A model generated the notes under the pieces. That model made no database searches. It was not told where the DNA came from and was given only the letters and a program-made list of their open reading frames with translations. A stretch of 64,000 nt of DNA from Moorena producens 3L (GTDB lineage: Bacteria > Cyanobacteriota > Cyanobacteriia > Cyanobacteriales > Coleofasciculaceae). The DNA lies in assembly GCF_000211815.1 (NCBI RefSeq), contig NZ_GL890971.1:141088-205087 (forward strand). Reading direction: 5' to 3'. How positions within the stretch are numbered: the stretch's first letter is position 1; every line of letters starts with the position of its first letter. A program made the translations under genes and the position numbers. Shown here piece by piece: positions 34,554 through 44,745 of the stretch.

Positions 34554-34914
34554 GTTTTAGAGGATCACTATGAAAGACAAGGCGCTACCAGGCATCTACT
34601 TGATACTCTACTAGAGTCTATTTATATTCCTCAATCGAGGGCTAGGCATTTGTACATTAGTTCTATAGTTTTAATCTATATCTATATCCAAATGCTAATG
34701 TTCATTCCTTGCTACCGCTTCGCGCTTCGCTCAGGTATCAGAGGTTAGAACTCAGCTGACAAGCTCTAGCAAGTCGCTCGTTGTTGTGTTTATTTTAGTC
34801 GTTAGCTAATATTAAACTCACGCCATTTTGAAGAAGCCCCTGGAATTTTTTGCATTACTGATCAGATCTTCTCCTGGGCAGCGGGATAAATTCCGTCACT
34901 TGTTTTCTACCCTT

Positions 34915-35928
34915 TCAACCCCCGGCTTCAGCGTGGGGGCTATCCACTTCTAGATTGTTGGGATTAGTTACCATCCCTGATAGTGGCAAGGATTGCCCGT
35001 GCCATGCTACTGAGCCAAACAAGGGCAAAATCTGCCTACAGAAGGCTTCTGTTGCTTTGGAAAGGTAACGATTGGGGTTAATCACCAAAGACAATACCCG
35101 TTTAACCACTACTCCCTCTATTTTTGCCCTGTGTAGCACGCCCATTTGTAATTCTTTTTCAATAGCTGTAATCGATACAAAGGCAGCTCCTAGTCCTGAC
35201 TGTACTGCGTTCTTAATCGCTTCAATGGAGTTAAGTTCCATCTCCACCTTAAACCGTTTAGCATCAATGCCACTGCGACCTAATACCTGGTCAATTACCT
35301 TACGGATGGTGGATTGGGAGTCCAAGGCAATAAACTGTAACTTATACAGGTCCTCTTTTTCGATCTTCTCCAAAGAAGCCATGGGATGAAATGCAGGCAA
35401 GATTAGCACTAGCTCATCTTCAGCATAAGGACTAATGGTCAAGGTTTCCTGAAGTTCTAGGGGAACTTCACCACCAATAATGGCCAAATCCACCAGTCCA
35501 TTGGCTACACCCCAGGAAGTGCGGCGAGTGGAGTGAACCTGTAATTGTACTGTCACTTCAGGATAGTGTTGTCGGAACATACCAAGCATCCGAGGTAGTA
35601 GATAGGTTCCGGTAGTTTGAGATGCACCAATAATTAAGGTCCCACCTTGGAGACTTTGTAAGTCGTCAATGGCTCGGCAGGTTTCCTGGCATAGAGCCAG
35701 AATTTTTTCCCCATAGTCCAACAGCAGGTGTCCAGCTTCGGTCAGTTGGGCACGGCGTCCACCCCTGTCAAATAACGGCACCTCTAACTGTCGCTCTAAA
35801 TTTTGTACTTGCAGGCTGATAGCAGGTTGGCTTACGTATAGACTATCAGCAGCACGCTTGAAACTCCCCTCAGTAGCGATCGCTTTGAGTATACGGAGTT
35901 GATCGAGAGAAAAAGGTAGGTCAGACAT
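34915..35928 (-). CDS. rbcR: LysR-family regulator, RbcR/Ycf30 type
   Basis: 337 residues with an N-terminal winged HTH (FSLDQLRILKAIATEGSFKRAADSLYVSQPAISLQVQNLERQLE) and a LysR effector domain (LIIGASQTTGTYLLPRMLGMF). The sequence and the neighbourhood (NnrU-family gene, ndhF1, ndhD1) match the RbcR regulator of carbon-fixation genes in cyanobacteria. It is transcribed divergently from the NnrU gene, with a 118-bp shared promoter region. The symbol rests on remembered synteny and sequence. Confidence 0.85.
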   Translation of the reverse strand: MSDLPFSLDQLRILKAIATEGSFKRAADSLYVSQPAISLQVQNLERQLEVPLFDRGGRRAQLTEAGHLLLDYGEKILALCQETCRAIDDLQSLQGGTLIIGASQTTGTYLLPRMLGMFRQHYPEVTVQLQVHSTRRTSWGVANGLVDLAIIGGEVPLELQETLTISPYAEDELVLILPAFHPMASLEKIEKEDLYKLQFIALDSQSTIRKVIDQVLGRSGIDAKRFKVEMELNSIEAIKNAVQSGLGAAFVSITAIEKELQMGVLHRAKIEGVVVKRVLSLVINPNRYLSKATEAFCRQILPLFGSVAWHGQSLPLSGMVTNPNNLEVDSPHAEAGG

Positions 35929-36046
35929 AGGGCTAAACCATTAACAGAAAGGAGCGAGCTGAAATCGACACTAACATAACCAGGACTCAAATTCTTGCTC
36001 TTTTTTGCTATAATAGAGCGTTATTTCTCATCTATCACCCTTGCCT

Positions 36047-36763
36047 ATGGTATTTCCAAATTGGCTGAGTGTCAGCCACTTTGTCATGTTTGGGTTGCTA
36101 TTGACTTTTGCGATCGCTCATAGTGGTTTAGCCGCCCTGCGTTCTAAGGGTGAACAAATAATTGGTCCAAGGCTTTATCGTATTGTCTTTGCTTTAGTGA
36201 GTCTTCCGCTAGCAGTTGTATTAATTATTTACTTTTTGAACCATCGGTATGATGGTCTACAGTTGTGGCTCCTTCAGGACCTGCCAGGGATGAAGTCATT
36301 AGTATGGGGGCTTTCAGGGATTTCGTTCTTGTTTCTTTATCCAGCTACGTTTAATTTATTGGAAATTGCTGCGATTCAAAAGCCCCAAGTCCATCTATAT
36401 GAGTCTGGCATTATGCGGGTTACCAGGCATCCCCAAATGGTAGGACAAGTAATATGGTGTATTGCCCATACCCTCTGGATTGGTAGCACCTTTACCCTAT
36501 TGACCTCCGTGGGATTAATTCTCCACCATCTTTTCGCTGTCTGGCATGGAGACCGCCGGTTGTTGGCACGGCATGGAGAAGCCTTTTGTACAGTCAAAGC
36601 TCGCACATCGGTAATCCCTTTTTTGGCAATTATCCAGGGACGTCAATTCCTGAAATGGCAAGAGTTTGTTCGTCCGGCATACCTAGGAGTCATCGGTTTT
36701 ACTGGGCTGTTGTGGTGGGTACATCCCCTCATGATTACAGCTGTAGCCCAAGTAAATTGGTAA
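36047..36763 (+). CDS. NnrU-family membrane protein
   Basis: 238 residues with about six hydrophobic segments (SHFVMFGLLLTFAIAHSG, LYRIVFALVSLPLAVVLIIYFL, LLTSVGLILHHLFAVWHGDRR) and the NnrU motifs HSGLAALR, RVTRHPQMVGQVIWCIAHTLW and HHLFAVWHGDRRL. Plant homologues include zeta-carotene isomerase Z-ISO; the cyanobacterial role is not established. ATG 36047 is preferred to the TTG two codons earlier. It is divergent from rbcR. Confidence 0.82.
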   Translation: MVFPNWLSVSHFVMFGLLLTFAIAHSGLAALRSKGEQIIGPRLYRIVFALVSLPLAVVLIIYFLNHRYDGLQLWLLQDLPGMKSLVWGLSGISFLFLYPATFNLLEIAAIQKPQVHLYESGIMRVTRHPQMVGQVIWCIAHTLWIGSTFTLLTSVGLILHHLFAVWHGDRRLLARHGEAFCTVKARTSVIPFLAIIQGRQFLKWQEFVRPAYLGVIGFTGLLWWVHPLMITAVAQVNW

Positions 36764-36849
36764 TTAGGGCATTTCTGTTGTTCAGATGATCCCGATTCGA
36801 TGTAGCATGATCCCAAACAAATGTAAAAACCCTTATATTTTAAAAAACC

Positions 36850-37281
36850 ATGGTATTGTCTGTTGATGAACGGACGTTTTCAAAAACAGTTTTAGACTCT
36901 TCCACCCCAGTTATCGTTGATTTCTGGGCCCCTTGGTGTGGAGTGTGCCGGTTTGTTCACCCCATACTTGAGGAATTCCAAACTCAAGGAAGCAATTATG
37001 TCAAGGTTGTCAGAGTAAACGCCGATAACAATCTCAAGCTTGCCAATACCTATCGACTCAAGACCCTACCGACATTGCTATTCTTTGAGCAAGGTCAGTT
37101 GGTCTCACGAATAGAAGGTTTCCAAGGTCGGGATGAGCTGCTCAGGGAAATTGCCAGGCTGCTCAAATCACACTGCCAATACCCAGATTTCACCAAGGAC
37201 TTGGATAAAAGGCAGCGCCAAGGTTTGAAAGCTTTTTCGGTCAATATCTCCTCAAGAGAAATTATAGGTATTAGGTATTAG
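36850..37281 (+). CDS. Thioredoxin-like protein
   Basis: 143 residues with a thioredoxin fold: VIVDFWAPWCGVCRFVHPIL (active site WCGVC instead of WCGPC), VNADNNLKLANTYRLKTLPTLLFF (cis-Pro) and GFQGRDELL. The C-terminal tail beyond about residue 107 is an extension. The last residues (GIRY) and the stop are read from the start of an attaggt tandem repeat, so the native C-terminus may have been altered by repeat expansion. It lies upstream of ndhF1, a conserved neighbourhood in cyanobacteria. Confidence 0.82.
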   Translation: MVLSVDERTFSKTVLDSSTPVIVDFWAPWCGVCRFVHPILEEFQTQGSNYVKVVRVNADNNLKLANTYRLKTLPTLLFFEQGQLVSRIEGFQGRDELLREIARLLKSHCQYPDFTKDLDKRQRQGLKAFSVNISSREIIGIRY

Positions 37282-37358
37282 GTATTAGGTATTAGGTATT
37301 AGGTATTAGGTATTAGCTATTAGGTATTAGGTATTAGGTATTAGGTATTAGGTATTAG
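37264..37358. repeat. attaggt heptamer tandem repeat
   Basis: About 13 head-to-tail copies of the 7-bp unit attaggt, with single-base variants (attagct) at 37313 and 37354. It overlaps the 3' end of the thioredoxin-like gene. Confidence 0.9.
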
Positions 37359-38026
37359 CTACAAGAGGGTAATGGTACAGAAGGAAAGCTTTTGAGAGCC
37401 TCCGTGCTTGACCAGGCGCTAGCCAACTAGGTCAGAACACCCTTAGCCATTCAACCTAAAAGCCTAGAACCTTAACTTAAACTAATTAGCGCGCCTTAAC
37501 CTAATTAGCCATTGAATTGGTCATCGGTAACCAGGTTGTGGGTTTACCCTTTCCCATGACCAATTACCGATTGCCAATTACTAATTGGTTTCTGACTCTT
37601 GTGCCTGATCTGTGCCTGTGAATTTATAAATTATCGATTATAGCACTTCCATTCCTAGTAATTGGCAATGGCTCCGTAACGAAAAGATAAATTTTTGTTA
37701 ACTAAACTTTTTTTATTATTTTCATCAATTAGTCCGATTATCTCATGATGATTACCCATTTTGATGAGATATTTTGTGATGAAGATTACGAAAAAGGTTA
37801 AGATTTGTATCAGATATGAGACCTTAGTAGCCTATTCACGGGATGGCGGCTGTTGGTAGTAGTCGCCGCAAGCCAATGCCGACCGTAAGTCCATGGCCTA
37901 GGCTGCTATAGTGCAGTTGAGATTAAAGCGTCTGGCCTTCTACAGACAAACAAAAAGAAAAACTTTAGACATGAGCGGTTAACAGTTTGCCAAAATAGTA
38001 ACGAAATCTGAAGTAGGCTGTCTTAA
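37359..38026. other. Upstream region of ndhF1
   Basis: A 670-bp spacer with no supportable gene. AT-rich with several ccaattacc/ggtaatt-like inverted bits (37505-37585) and a GC-richer segment at 37840-37915. It presumably contains the ndhF1 promoter and possibly RbcR/NdhR-type LysR sites, which I cannot pinpoint. Confidence 0.35.
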
Positions 38027-40093
38027 ATGGAACCGCTTTATCAATATGCCTGGCTAATCCCAGTGTTTCCCTTGGCAGGGGCAATGCTGGTTGGTCTGGG
38101 GCTAATTTCCTTCAATAGAGCAACGAACCGTCTGCGGCAGCTGTTAGCTGTATTTATTGTCTCCTGGTTGGGGGCGTCCATGGTGTTCTCCTTTGCTATA
38201 CTCTGGAGTCAATTTCATGGTCATGAACCCTATCAACGCACCCTGGAGTGGGCTGCTGCTGGCAATTTTCACCTAATGATGGGCTATACCATCGATCACT
38301 TAACGGCACTGATGCTGGTAGTTGTGACCACCGTAGCTTTTCTGGTGATGATTTATACCGATGGCTACATGGCTCATGACCCCGGTTATGTGCGCTTTTA
38401 TGCTTATTTAAGCTTGTTTAGTTCCTCTATGCTAGGGTTGGTCGTTTCTGCCAACCTGTTGCAAGTTTATATTTTCTGGGAACTGGTGGGAATGTGTTCC
38501 TACCTGTTAATTGGATTCTGGTATGACCGTAAGGCAGCAGCAGATGCTTGTCAAAAAGCTTTCGTGACTAACCGTGTCGGAGACTTTGGTCTGCTGTTAG
38601 GCATGTTGGGACTCTACTGGGCAACTGGCACCTTCGACTTTGATGTCATGGGAGCCAATCTGGAAGCCTTTGTGGAATCAGGTTACCTGGGTGCAGGCAT
38701 GGCAGCTGTGTTCGCTGTCTTAGTGTTTCTAGGTCCGGTGGCTAAATCCGCCCAATTTCCCCTCCACGTTTGGCTTCCCGATGCCATGGAAGGCCCAACC
38801 CCGATCTCTGCCCTAATTCACGCCGCAACCATGGTAGCTGCTGGGGTGTTTTTGATTGCCAGGATGTACCCCGTGTTTGAAGGGATTCCAGTCGCCATGA
38901 CTGTGATTGCCTGGACGGGAGCATTTACCGCTTTCTTAGGGGCAACCATTGCTATTACTCAAAATGATATTAAGAAAGGGTTAGCCTATTCAACTATGTC
39001 TCAATTGGGTTATATGGTAATGGCAATGGGCATTGGAGCCTATGGTGCTGGCTTATTTCACCTGATGACCCACGCTTATTTCAAAGCCATGCTGTTCCTC
39101 TGCTCTGGGTCAGTAATTCACGGTATGGAAGCTGTGGTTGGCCATGACCCGATTTTAGCTCAGGATATGCGGTTAATGGGAGGCTTGCGTAAGTTTATGC
39201 CCATTACCTCCCTGACATTCCTAATTGGAACCTTGGCAATTTGTGGAATTCCCCCCTTCGCAGGGTTCTGGTCAAAAGATGAAATCTTAGGCAGTACTTT
39301 TGAAGTAAGTCCAATACTTTGGGGAATTGGCTGGCTGACTGCTGGAATGACTGCTTTCTATATGTTCCGGATGTATTTCTCTACCTTTGAAGGGGAATTT
39401 CGGGGCAATGAAATGGAAATCCGTCATCAACTCAAGGAAGCTGCTGGTGTAGCTGTACCTGCTTTTGGTCCTGGTGCTATGGATGTACGGGAACTTGAAG
39501 CTCAGGCTGACCATGATCACCACGACCACCACCACAGTGAGTTTCCCCATGAGTCACCCTTAACGATGACTCTACCGTTGTTAGTCTTAGCCGTGCCATC
39601 GGTACTGATTGGTTTGGTGGGAACTCCCTTTAACAACTACTTTGAGGAATTTATCCACCCAGCCAGTGAAACCATAGCCGAAGTCGTGGCAGAAGCAGAA
39701 GCCTTTGACTGGTCAGAATTTCTGATTATGGGCGGCAGTTCCGTGGGAATTGGTCTGATTGGGATTTCCGTTGCGGTACTGATGTACTTACAGGGCAAGA
39801 TTGACCCCAATGCGATCGCTAAAAAAATCCAGCCCCTATATCAGCTGTCTCTCAATAAGTGGTACTTCGATGAAATTTATGACCGGCTGTTTGTTCAGGG
39901 AAGCCGTCGATTAGCACGGCAAGTTATGGAGGTAGACTACCGTATCGTTGATGGTGCTGTAAACCTGACTGGCTTTTTCACCCTGCTCAGTGGTGAAGCA
40001 CTGAAATACGTAGAAAACGGTCGTGCCCAATTCTATGCTCTAATTGTCTTCCTCGCAGTACTGGGTTTAGTAATTGTCTCAGGTGTGACCTGA
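38027..40093 (+). CDS. ndhF: NDH-1 subunit 5 (NdhF1)
   Basis: 688 residues, a proton-pumping antiporter-like subunit of the thylakoid NDH-1 complex. It has many membrane segments and the NuoL/NdhF signatures LQVYIFWELVGMCSYLLIGFW, FVTNRVGDFGLLLGM, KSAQFPLHVWLPDAMEGPTPISALIHAATMVAAGVF, KKGLAYSTMSQLGYM and MTHAYFKAMLFLCSGSVIH. A His-rich loop (DHDHHDHHH, about 494-502) is present. It is followed by ndhD1; the pair forms the NdhF1/NdhD1 module of respiratory and cyclic electron flow. Confidence 0.96.
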   Translation: MEPLYQYAWLIPVFPLAGAMLVGLGLISFNRATNRLRQLLAVFIVSWLGASMVFSFAILWSQFHGHEPYQRTLEWAAAGNFHLMMGYTIDHLTALMLVVVTTVAFLVMIYTDGYMAHDPGYVRFYAYLSLFSSSMLGLVVSANLLQVYIFWELVGMCSYLLIGFWYDRKAAADACQKAFVTNRVGDFGLLLGMLGLYWATGTFDFDVMGANLEAFVESGYLGAGMAAVFAVLVFLGPVAKSAQFPLHVWLPDAMEGPTPISALIHAATMVAAGVFLIARMYPVFEGIPVAMTVIAWTGAFTAFLGATIAITQNDIKKGLAYSTMSQLGYMVMAMGIGAYGAGLFHLMTHAYFKAMLFLCSGSVIHGMEAVVGHDPILAQDMRLMGGLRKFMPITSLTFLIGTLAICGIPPFAGFWSKDEILGSTFEVSPILWGIGWLTAGMTAFYMFRMYFSTFEGEFRGNEMEIRHQLKEAAGVAVPAFGPGAMDVRELEAQADHDHHDHHHSEFPHESPLTMTLPLLVLAVPSVLIGLVGTPFNNYFEEFIHPASETIAEVVAEAEAFDWSEFLIMGGSSVGIGLIGISVAVLMYLQGKIDPNAIAKKIQPLYQLSLNKWYFDEIYDRLFVQGSRRLARQVMEVDYRIVDGAVNLTGFFTLLSGEALKYVENGRAQFYALIVFLAVLGLVIVSGVT

Positions 40094-40197
40094 CCTGCTT
40101 TGTTAATTGTTAGTTGTTGATCAAAAATTAACAATTAACAATTAACAATTAACAATTTGCAATTTTCTTTTGACCAATGGTGACTGACTAGTTGACT

Positions 40198-41781
40198 ATG
40201 ACAGATTTCCCCTGGCTAACAATAATTATTCTGTTTCCGATTGCGGCATCGCTTCTGATCCCGTTTCTGCCAGAAAAAAATGGGACTTGGGAGCGTTGGT
40301 ACGCTTTAATTATTGGGTTAATTGATTTTGCCCTAATTGTCTATGCTTTTGTGACCCAATACGACCTGAGCAACCCAGAACTGCAACTGGTCGAAAAATA
40401 CAGCTGGGTGCCTCAAATGGACTTGAATTGGTCAGTAGGTGTAGATGGCTTATCCATGCCTCTAGTGTTACTGACTGGCTTTATTACTACCCTAGCGATG
40501 CTGGCAGCTTGGCCGGTAACCTTCAAGCCTAAGCTGTTTTACTTCCTGATGTTGGCAATGTACGGTGGTCAGATTGCTGTATTTGCTGTTCAGGATATGC
40601 TGTTGTTCTTCTTGGTATGGGAACTGGAGTTAATTCCGGTTTACATGCTACTGTCAATCTGGGGGGGCAAAAAGCGTCTCTATGCAGCTACCAAGTTTAT
40701 CCTCTACACCGCAGGGGGTTCCCTGTTTATCTTGCTAGCTGCCTTAGGCATGGCATTCTATGGAGATACCGTAACCTTTGATATGCGATCGCTAGCCCTC
40801 AAAGATTACGCCCTCAATTTCCAGCTATTGCTTTACGGAGGCTTCCTGATTGCTTACGGGGTCAAGCTACCCATCTTCCCTCTACATACCTGGTTACCAG
40901 ATGCCCACGGGGAAGCCACAGCCCCGGTACACATGCTCCTGGCTGGAATTCTGCTGAAAATGGGGGGATATGCCCTCATCCGCATGAATGCTGGCATGCT
41001 ACCCGATGCCCATGCCGTGTTTGCTCCGGTATTGGTGATTTTAGGGATTGTCAATATTGTCTACGCTGCCCTTACCTCCTTTGCCCAGCGTAATCTCAAG
41101 CGTAAGATTGCTTACTCATCCATTTCCCATATGGGATTTGTCTTAATTGGTATTGCTTCCTTTACCGACTTAGGCATGAGTGGGGCAGTGATGCAAATGA
41201 TTTCCCACGGTTTAATCGGTGCCAGCCTATTCTTCTTAGTAGGAGCTACCTATGACCGTACCCATACCTTGATGCTCGATGAGATGGGGGGTGTTGGTAA
41301 GAGAATGGGCAAAATGTTCGCCATGTGGACAACCTGTTCCATGGCATCCTTAGCATTACCCGGAATGAGTGGGTTTGTGGCAGAAGTGATGGTGTTTGTT
41401 GGCTTTGCTACCAGTGATGCTTACGGTTCCTTCTTCAAGGTATTAGTGATCGTCCTGGCAGCTGTCGGGGTTATCTTAACACCAATTTACCTGCTCTCGA
41501 TGCTGCGCGAGATTTTATACGGTCCGGAAAACAAGGAATTAGTCGCCCACGAAGCCTTGATTGATGCGGAACCTCGGGAAGTGTTTATTATTGCCTGTCT
41601 ATTAGTACCAATTATCGGGATTGGTTTGTATCCGAAAATTGTGACTCAGATCTATGACGCTACCACAGTCCAGCTAACCGCACGACTCCGCAACTCTGTA
41701 CCAACCTTGGTCAACGAACCACCAGTAGCACTAGAAAATGCTCCAATAGTTTCTTTCGCTCCACCCATTAGTCCTCGTTAA
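40198..41781 (+). CDS. ndhD: NDH-1 subunit 4 (NdhD1)
   Basis: 527 residues of the NuoM/NdhD family: DGLSMPLVLLTGFITTLA, LLFFLVWELELIPVYMLLSIWGGKKRLYAATKFILYT, KLPIFPLHTWLPDAHGEATAPVHMLLAGILLKMGGYALIR, RNLKRKIAYSSISHMGFVLIG and MISHGLIGASLFFLVG. About 14 hydrophobic segments. ATG 40198 is preferred over the TTG two codons upstream. It lies 104 bases after ndhF1, with a caattaacaattaac repeat in between. Confidence 0.96.
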   Translation: MTDFPWLTIIILFPIAASLLIPFLPEKNGTWERWYALIIGLIDFALIVYAFVTQYDLSNPELQLVEKYSWVPQMDLNWSVGVDGLSMPLVLLTGFITTLAMLAAWPVTFKPKLFYFLMLAMYGGQIAVFAVQDMLLFFLVWELELIPVYMLLSIWGGKKRLYAATKFILYTAGGSLFILLAALGMAFYGDTVTFDMRSLALKDYALNFQLLLYGGFLIAYGVKLPIFPLHTWLPDAHGEATAPVHMLLAGILLKMGGYALIRMNAGMLPDAHAVFAPVLVILGIVNIVYAALTSFAQRNLKRKIAYSSISHMGFVLIGIASFTDLGMSGAVMQMISHGLIGASLFFLVGATYDRTHTLMLDEMGGVGKRMGKMFAMWTTCSMASLALPGMSGFVAEVMVFVGFATSDAYGSFFKVLVIVLAAVGVILTPIYLLSMLREILYGPENKELVAHEALIDAEPREVFIIACLLVPIIGIGLYPKIVTQIYDATTVQLTARLRNSVPTLVNEPPVALENAPIVSFAPPISPR

Positions 41782-42302
41782 GGATTGATATTTTACTGTT
41801 GACTAGCTAGTAGCAAAAACTAGTAGGGTGGGCAAAAACAGTTCTATTTTTTTGAGCTTGTAGGGTGGGCAAAAACAATTCTATTTTGTTGATTCTTTTA
41901 GACTCGATTACTTTGCCCACCCTACTAGTGCTTAACAAATTAGTAGGGTTTATTAATGTAGTAATGTAGGGGGAGTATGAACCAACCCCTACATTTTTTT
42001 GTTGAAAAATACACTAACTATAGTTAATGTTCTCTTCCCTTAGAGAAGCTCTTGCCAGCGATCGCTTAACCAAAACTTTAGAATAGAATAAACGTAAGCA
42101 TTCAGCCGTCAGCCGTCAGCCGTCAGCTTTAGACTCACGCTGCTTGAGGTGCTTATTTTGTTCAAAAGCTAGCTGTTTGGTGTAGCGTGCGCTATGGGTA
42201 TAAATTGTTTACGTAGCGTCGCCACAAGCTTTTGGCTGATAGCTGATAGCTGAGAGCTGAATGCTTACGAAGAAACTCTTTTATGCGGGAAGTAGCTAAA
42301 TC
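41782..42302. repeat. Repeat-rich spacer after ndhD1
   Basis: Contains two copies of gtagggtgggcaaaaaca (41823-41840, 41860-41877) and an inverted version (tgcccaccctact, about 41914), forming a possible terminator-like structure for ndhD1. Later come cagccgt heptamers (42100-42127) and agctgatagctgatag units (42233-42256). No gene. Confidence 0.55.
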
Positions 42303-42915
42303 ATGACAGTAGCCACCACACCTGTTGAAACTAATCCCATTGTGCTGAGGATGCCTCCAGCATTGGATATGGATGATGACCAATTTTTTGAGTTTTGTCA
42401 GGTTAATCGAGATTTACGTATTGAACGTACATTAGACGGAAAAATAATTGTTATGCCCCCAACAGGAGGTGAAACATCTGACAGAAATTCCGACATTAAT
42501 TTTCAGCTACGGTTATGGAACCGCCAAACAAAGCTAGGGAAGGTTTTTGAGTCTTCTTGTGGCAATAAGGCTGCCCAATGGGGCAGATCGTTCTCCTGAT
42601 GCATCTTGGCTCAAGCTGGAGCGCTGGGAATCCCTGAGTAAAGAAGAAAGAAAAAAATTTATTCCTCTGTGCCCAGATTTTGTGATTGAGTTGCGTTCCC
42701 CCAGTGATAGGGTAAAAGATCTCAAGGAGAAGATGGAGGAGTACATGGACAATGGTGCGAGGTTGGGGTGGTTGATTGAGCCAAATAGTCGTCGGGTGTA
42801 TATTTACCGTCCTGGTGCTGATGTGGAGCAATTGGAAAATCCCGCTACGGTGAAGGGGGATGATTCGGTGCTGCCTGGTTTTGTCATGGTTATGGAAGAA
42901 ATTTGGGAAGCTTGA
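42303..42915 (+). pseudogene. Uma2-family endonuclease, frameshifted
   Basis: Two overlapping frames together give one Uma2 (DUF820) protein. 42303-42545 encodes the N-terminus (FEFCQVNRDLRIERTLDGKIIVMPPTGGETSDRNSDINFQL). From about 42565, in another frame, it continues IRLPNGADRSPDASWLKLERWESL and FVIELRSPSDRVKDLKEKMEEYMDNGARLGWLIEPN. The shift falls in the GGCAATAAGG region near 42560. Uma2 proteins are PD-(D/E)xK-like and numerous in cyanobacteria; a role in DNA transactions is only suggested. Confidence 0.82.
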
Positions 42916-43084
42916 GGAGTGGCACGTTCGTAAGCATTCAGCTATCAGCTATCAGCGTGTCGCGTATCAGCTTATGGGCTACGCGCACGCTACGCCAATG
43001 GCTGACAGCTGACGGCTGACGGCTGAATTCTTAAACACTTTCAGCCTACTCCCTTCGCTCCTCCTTATCCAAAACTGACCTTAG

Positions 43085-43834
43085 TTATTCTTGCAGTCTG
43101 TGATTAATGTCTTCTACTGATAAGCTCAAGGCTTCAGCTATCTGTTCCACACTTAACCCTAATCCTAATAAATGGGAAATAGCTTTCTGTAGTGCTTGTT
43201 CAGTTTGCTGTAGTGCTTGTTCAGCTTCCTGATAAGCCATGTCCAGTTCTTGAAAGTTTAATAGCTTTTTTCCCAACTTCGGATCGAAAAACTCTAGTTT
43301 TCCCTGATTCACTTGAAGTTCTAAACCTAAGACTTCACTGTAAATCGAGAAATCTTCATCTCCTAAAGGTTTGCTAGCTATAGGCTCATAGTTTCCCTCC
43401 ACCAGACGTAATCCTTTCAGGGGTGGTTGGAGATAATCTTCCACAGGGTCATACTGCATGTATTCTAATACTCCCATATCTTGGTATGTTTGGCGATTAA
43501 ATCTTTGATCAGTTCCCTTAGTATTTATTGAAGTTACTTCTAATATCCAACTCGGTAAATTTCCTCCTTCTTCCCAAACTTTGTAGTGTTTTCGTAGTTT
43601 ATTTTCTACTCCGAAAATTACAAATACATCAGGCTCAATTACCGCATCATATACGCCTTCTAGGTAGTAAATCGATAAGTTGCCGGAAACATAAACATCG
43701 TCTCGATTTTTGAAATAGTTTTTCAAGGCTTCTACGCCATAAATGATATAATCTCGGTTAGGGTCACTTTCTGCCATTGGTGTACCATTAGTATTGCGAT
43801 AAAAAAATTTAGGTTTTAATTGCTCATTAGTCAT
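43085..43834 (-). CDS. Uma2-family endonuclease-like protein
   Basis: 249 residues with a Uma2 core (DVYVSGNLSIYYLEG, EPDVFVIFGVENK, SWILEVTSIN with the acidic/E-x-T motif, YQDMGVLEYMQYDP) and a C-terminal coiled-coil/helical tail (AYQEAEQALQQTEQALQKA) ending in GLSVEQIAEALSLSVEDI, a helix-turn-helix-like motif. It is paralogous to the gene at 43918 (same orientation, 83-bp gap). Confidence 0.85.
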   Translation of the reverse strand: MTNEQLKPKFFYRNTNGTPMAESDPNRDYIIYGVEALKNYFKNRDDVYVSGNLSIYYLEGVYDAVIEPDVFVIFGVENKLRKHYKVWEEGGNLPSWILEVTSINTKGTDQRFNRQTYQDMGVLEYMQYDPVEDYLQPPLKGLRLVEGNYEPIASKPLGDEDFSIYSEVLGLELQVNQGKLEFFDPKLGKKLLNFQELDMAYQEAEQALQQTEQALQKAISHLLGLGLSVEQIAEALSLSVEDINHRLQE

Positions 43835-43917
43835 TGGTGATTAGAACAGGGAACAGGGAATAGGGAATAGGGAATAGGGAGCAGGGAATAGGGAATAGGT
43901 AAGGGGGAATAACCAAT

Positions 43918-44745
43918 TTAAAGGTGACGGTTAACCTCTGGCACTGATAAATTTAGTGCTTCAGCTATCTGTTCAACAGTCAAGCCTAAGCTTAATAACT
44001 GGGAAATAGCATTCTGTAGCCCTTCTTCCGCTCGTTGTCGGGCTTGAGCTTCAGCAGCTCGCTCTAACTCCGCTTGTTGTCGGGCTTGAGCTTCTGTGGT
44101 TTGCTCTAACTTTGCTCGCTGATAAGCTATCTCCAGTTCTTGAAAATTTAATAGCTTTGTACCCAGCTTCTGATCAAAAAATTCTAGTTTTCCCTGATGC
44201 ACTTGAAGCTCTAGACCTAAGACTTCACTATCAATAGAAAAATCTCCATCCCCTAAAGACTTGCTGGGGATAGGTTTATACTTTCCCTTCACCAAAAGTA
44301 ATCCCTTAAGTGGCGGGTTAAGATAATCCCCAGTAGGGTCATACTGAAAGTATTCTAATACTCCCATAGTTTGGTATAGTTGGCTTTTTGTGGTTTGATC
44401 ACTATTCCGGCTGCTTTTTGAGGTTATTTCTAATACCCAACTGGGCAGTTTTCCTCCCTCTTCCCAAGTTTTGTAGCTTCTTCGCTGTTTGTTTTCTACG
44501 CCAAAAACCACAAATACATCGGGAGAGACTACCTGATCGGGTTCTCCTTTCTGGTAGTAAATAAATAAGTTACCGGAAACATAAACATCTTCCCGATTTT
44601 TGAAATAACTTTTTAAGGCGTTTACCCCATAAATCAGATAATCCCGAGTAGGATCACTTTCTGTCATAGGCTTACCATCACTGTCGGGGTAGAAAATTTC
44701 GGTTTTGAGTTCGTCAGTTACTTTAGTAATAGGTACTTTAGTCAT
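43918..44745 (-). CDS. Uma2-family endonuclease-like protein (paralogue)
   Basis: 275 residues; the same core as its neighbour (DVYVSGNLFIYYQKG, SPDVFVVFGVENK, SWVLEITSKSS, YQTMGVLEYFQYDP) and a longer coiled coil of EAQARQQAELERA-type repeats, then LTVEQIAEALNLSVPEV. The pair arose by tandem duplication. The spacer between them holds gggaatag repeats. Confidence 0.85.
   Translation of the reverse strand: MTKVPITKVTDELKTEIFYPDSDGKPMTESDPTRDYLIYGVNALKSYFKNREDVYVSGNLFIYYQKGEPDQVVSPDVFVVFGVENKQRRSYKTWEEGGKLPSWVLEITSKSSRNSDQTTKSQLYQTMGVLEYFQYDPTGDYLNPPLKGLLLVKGKYKPIPSKSLGDGDFSIDSEVLGLELQVHQGKLEFFDQKLGTKLLNFQELEIAYQRAKLEQTTEAQARQQAELERAAEAQARQRAEEGLQNAISQLLSLGLTVEQIAEALNLSVPEVNRHL

Noticed and set aside
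37264..37358. Possible CRISPR array
   Set aside because: The repeats are head-to-tail heptamers without spacers, so it is a tandem repeat. The same holds for the other heptamer tracts in the window.
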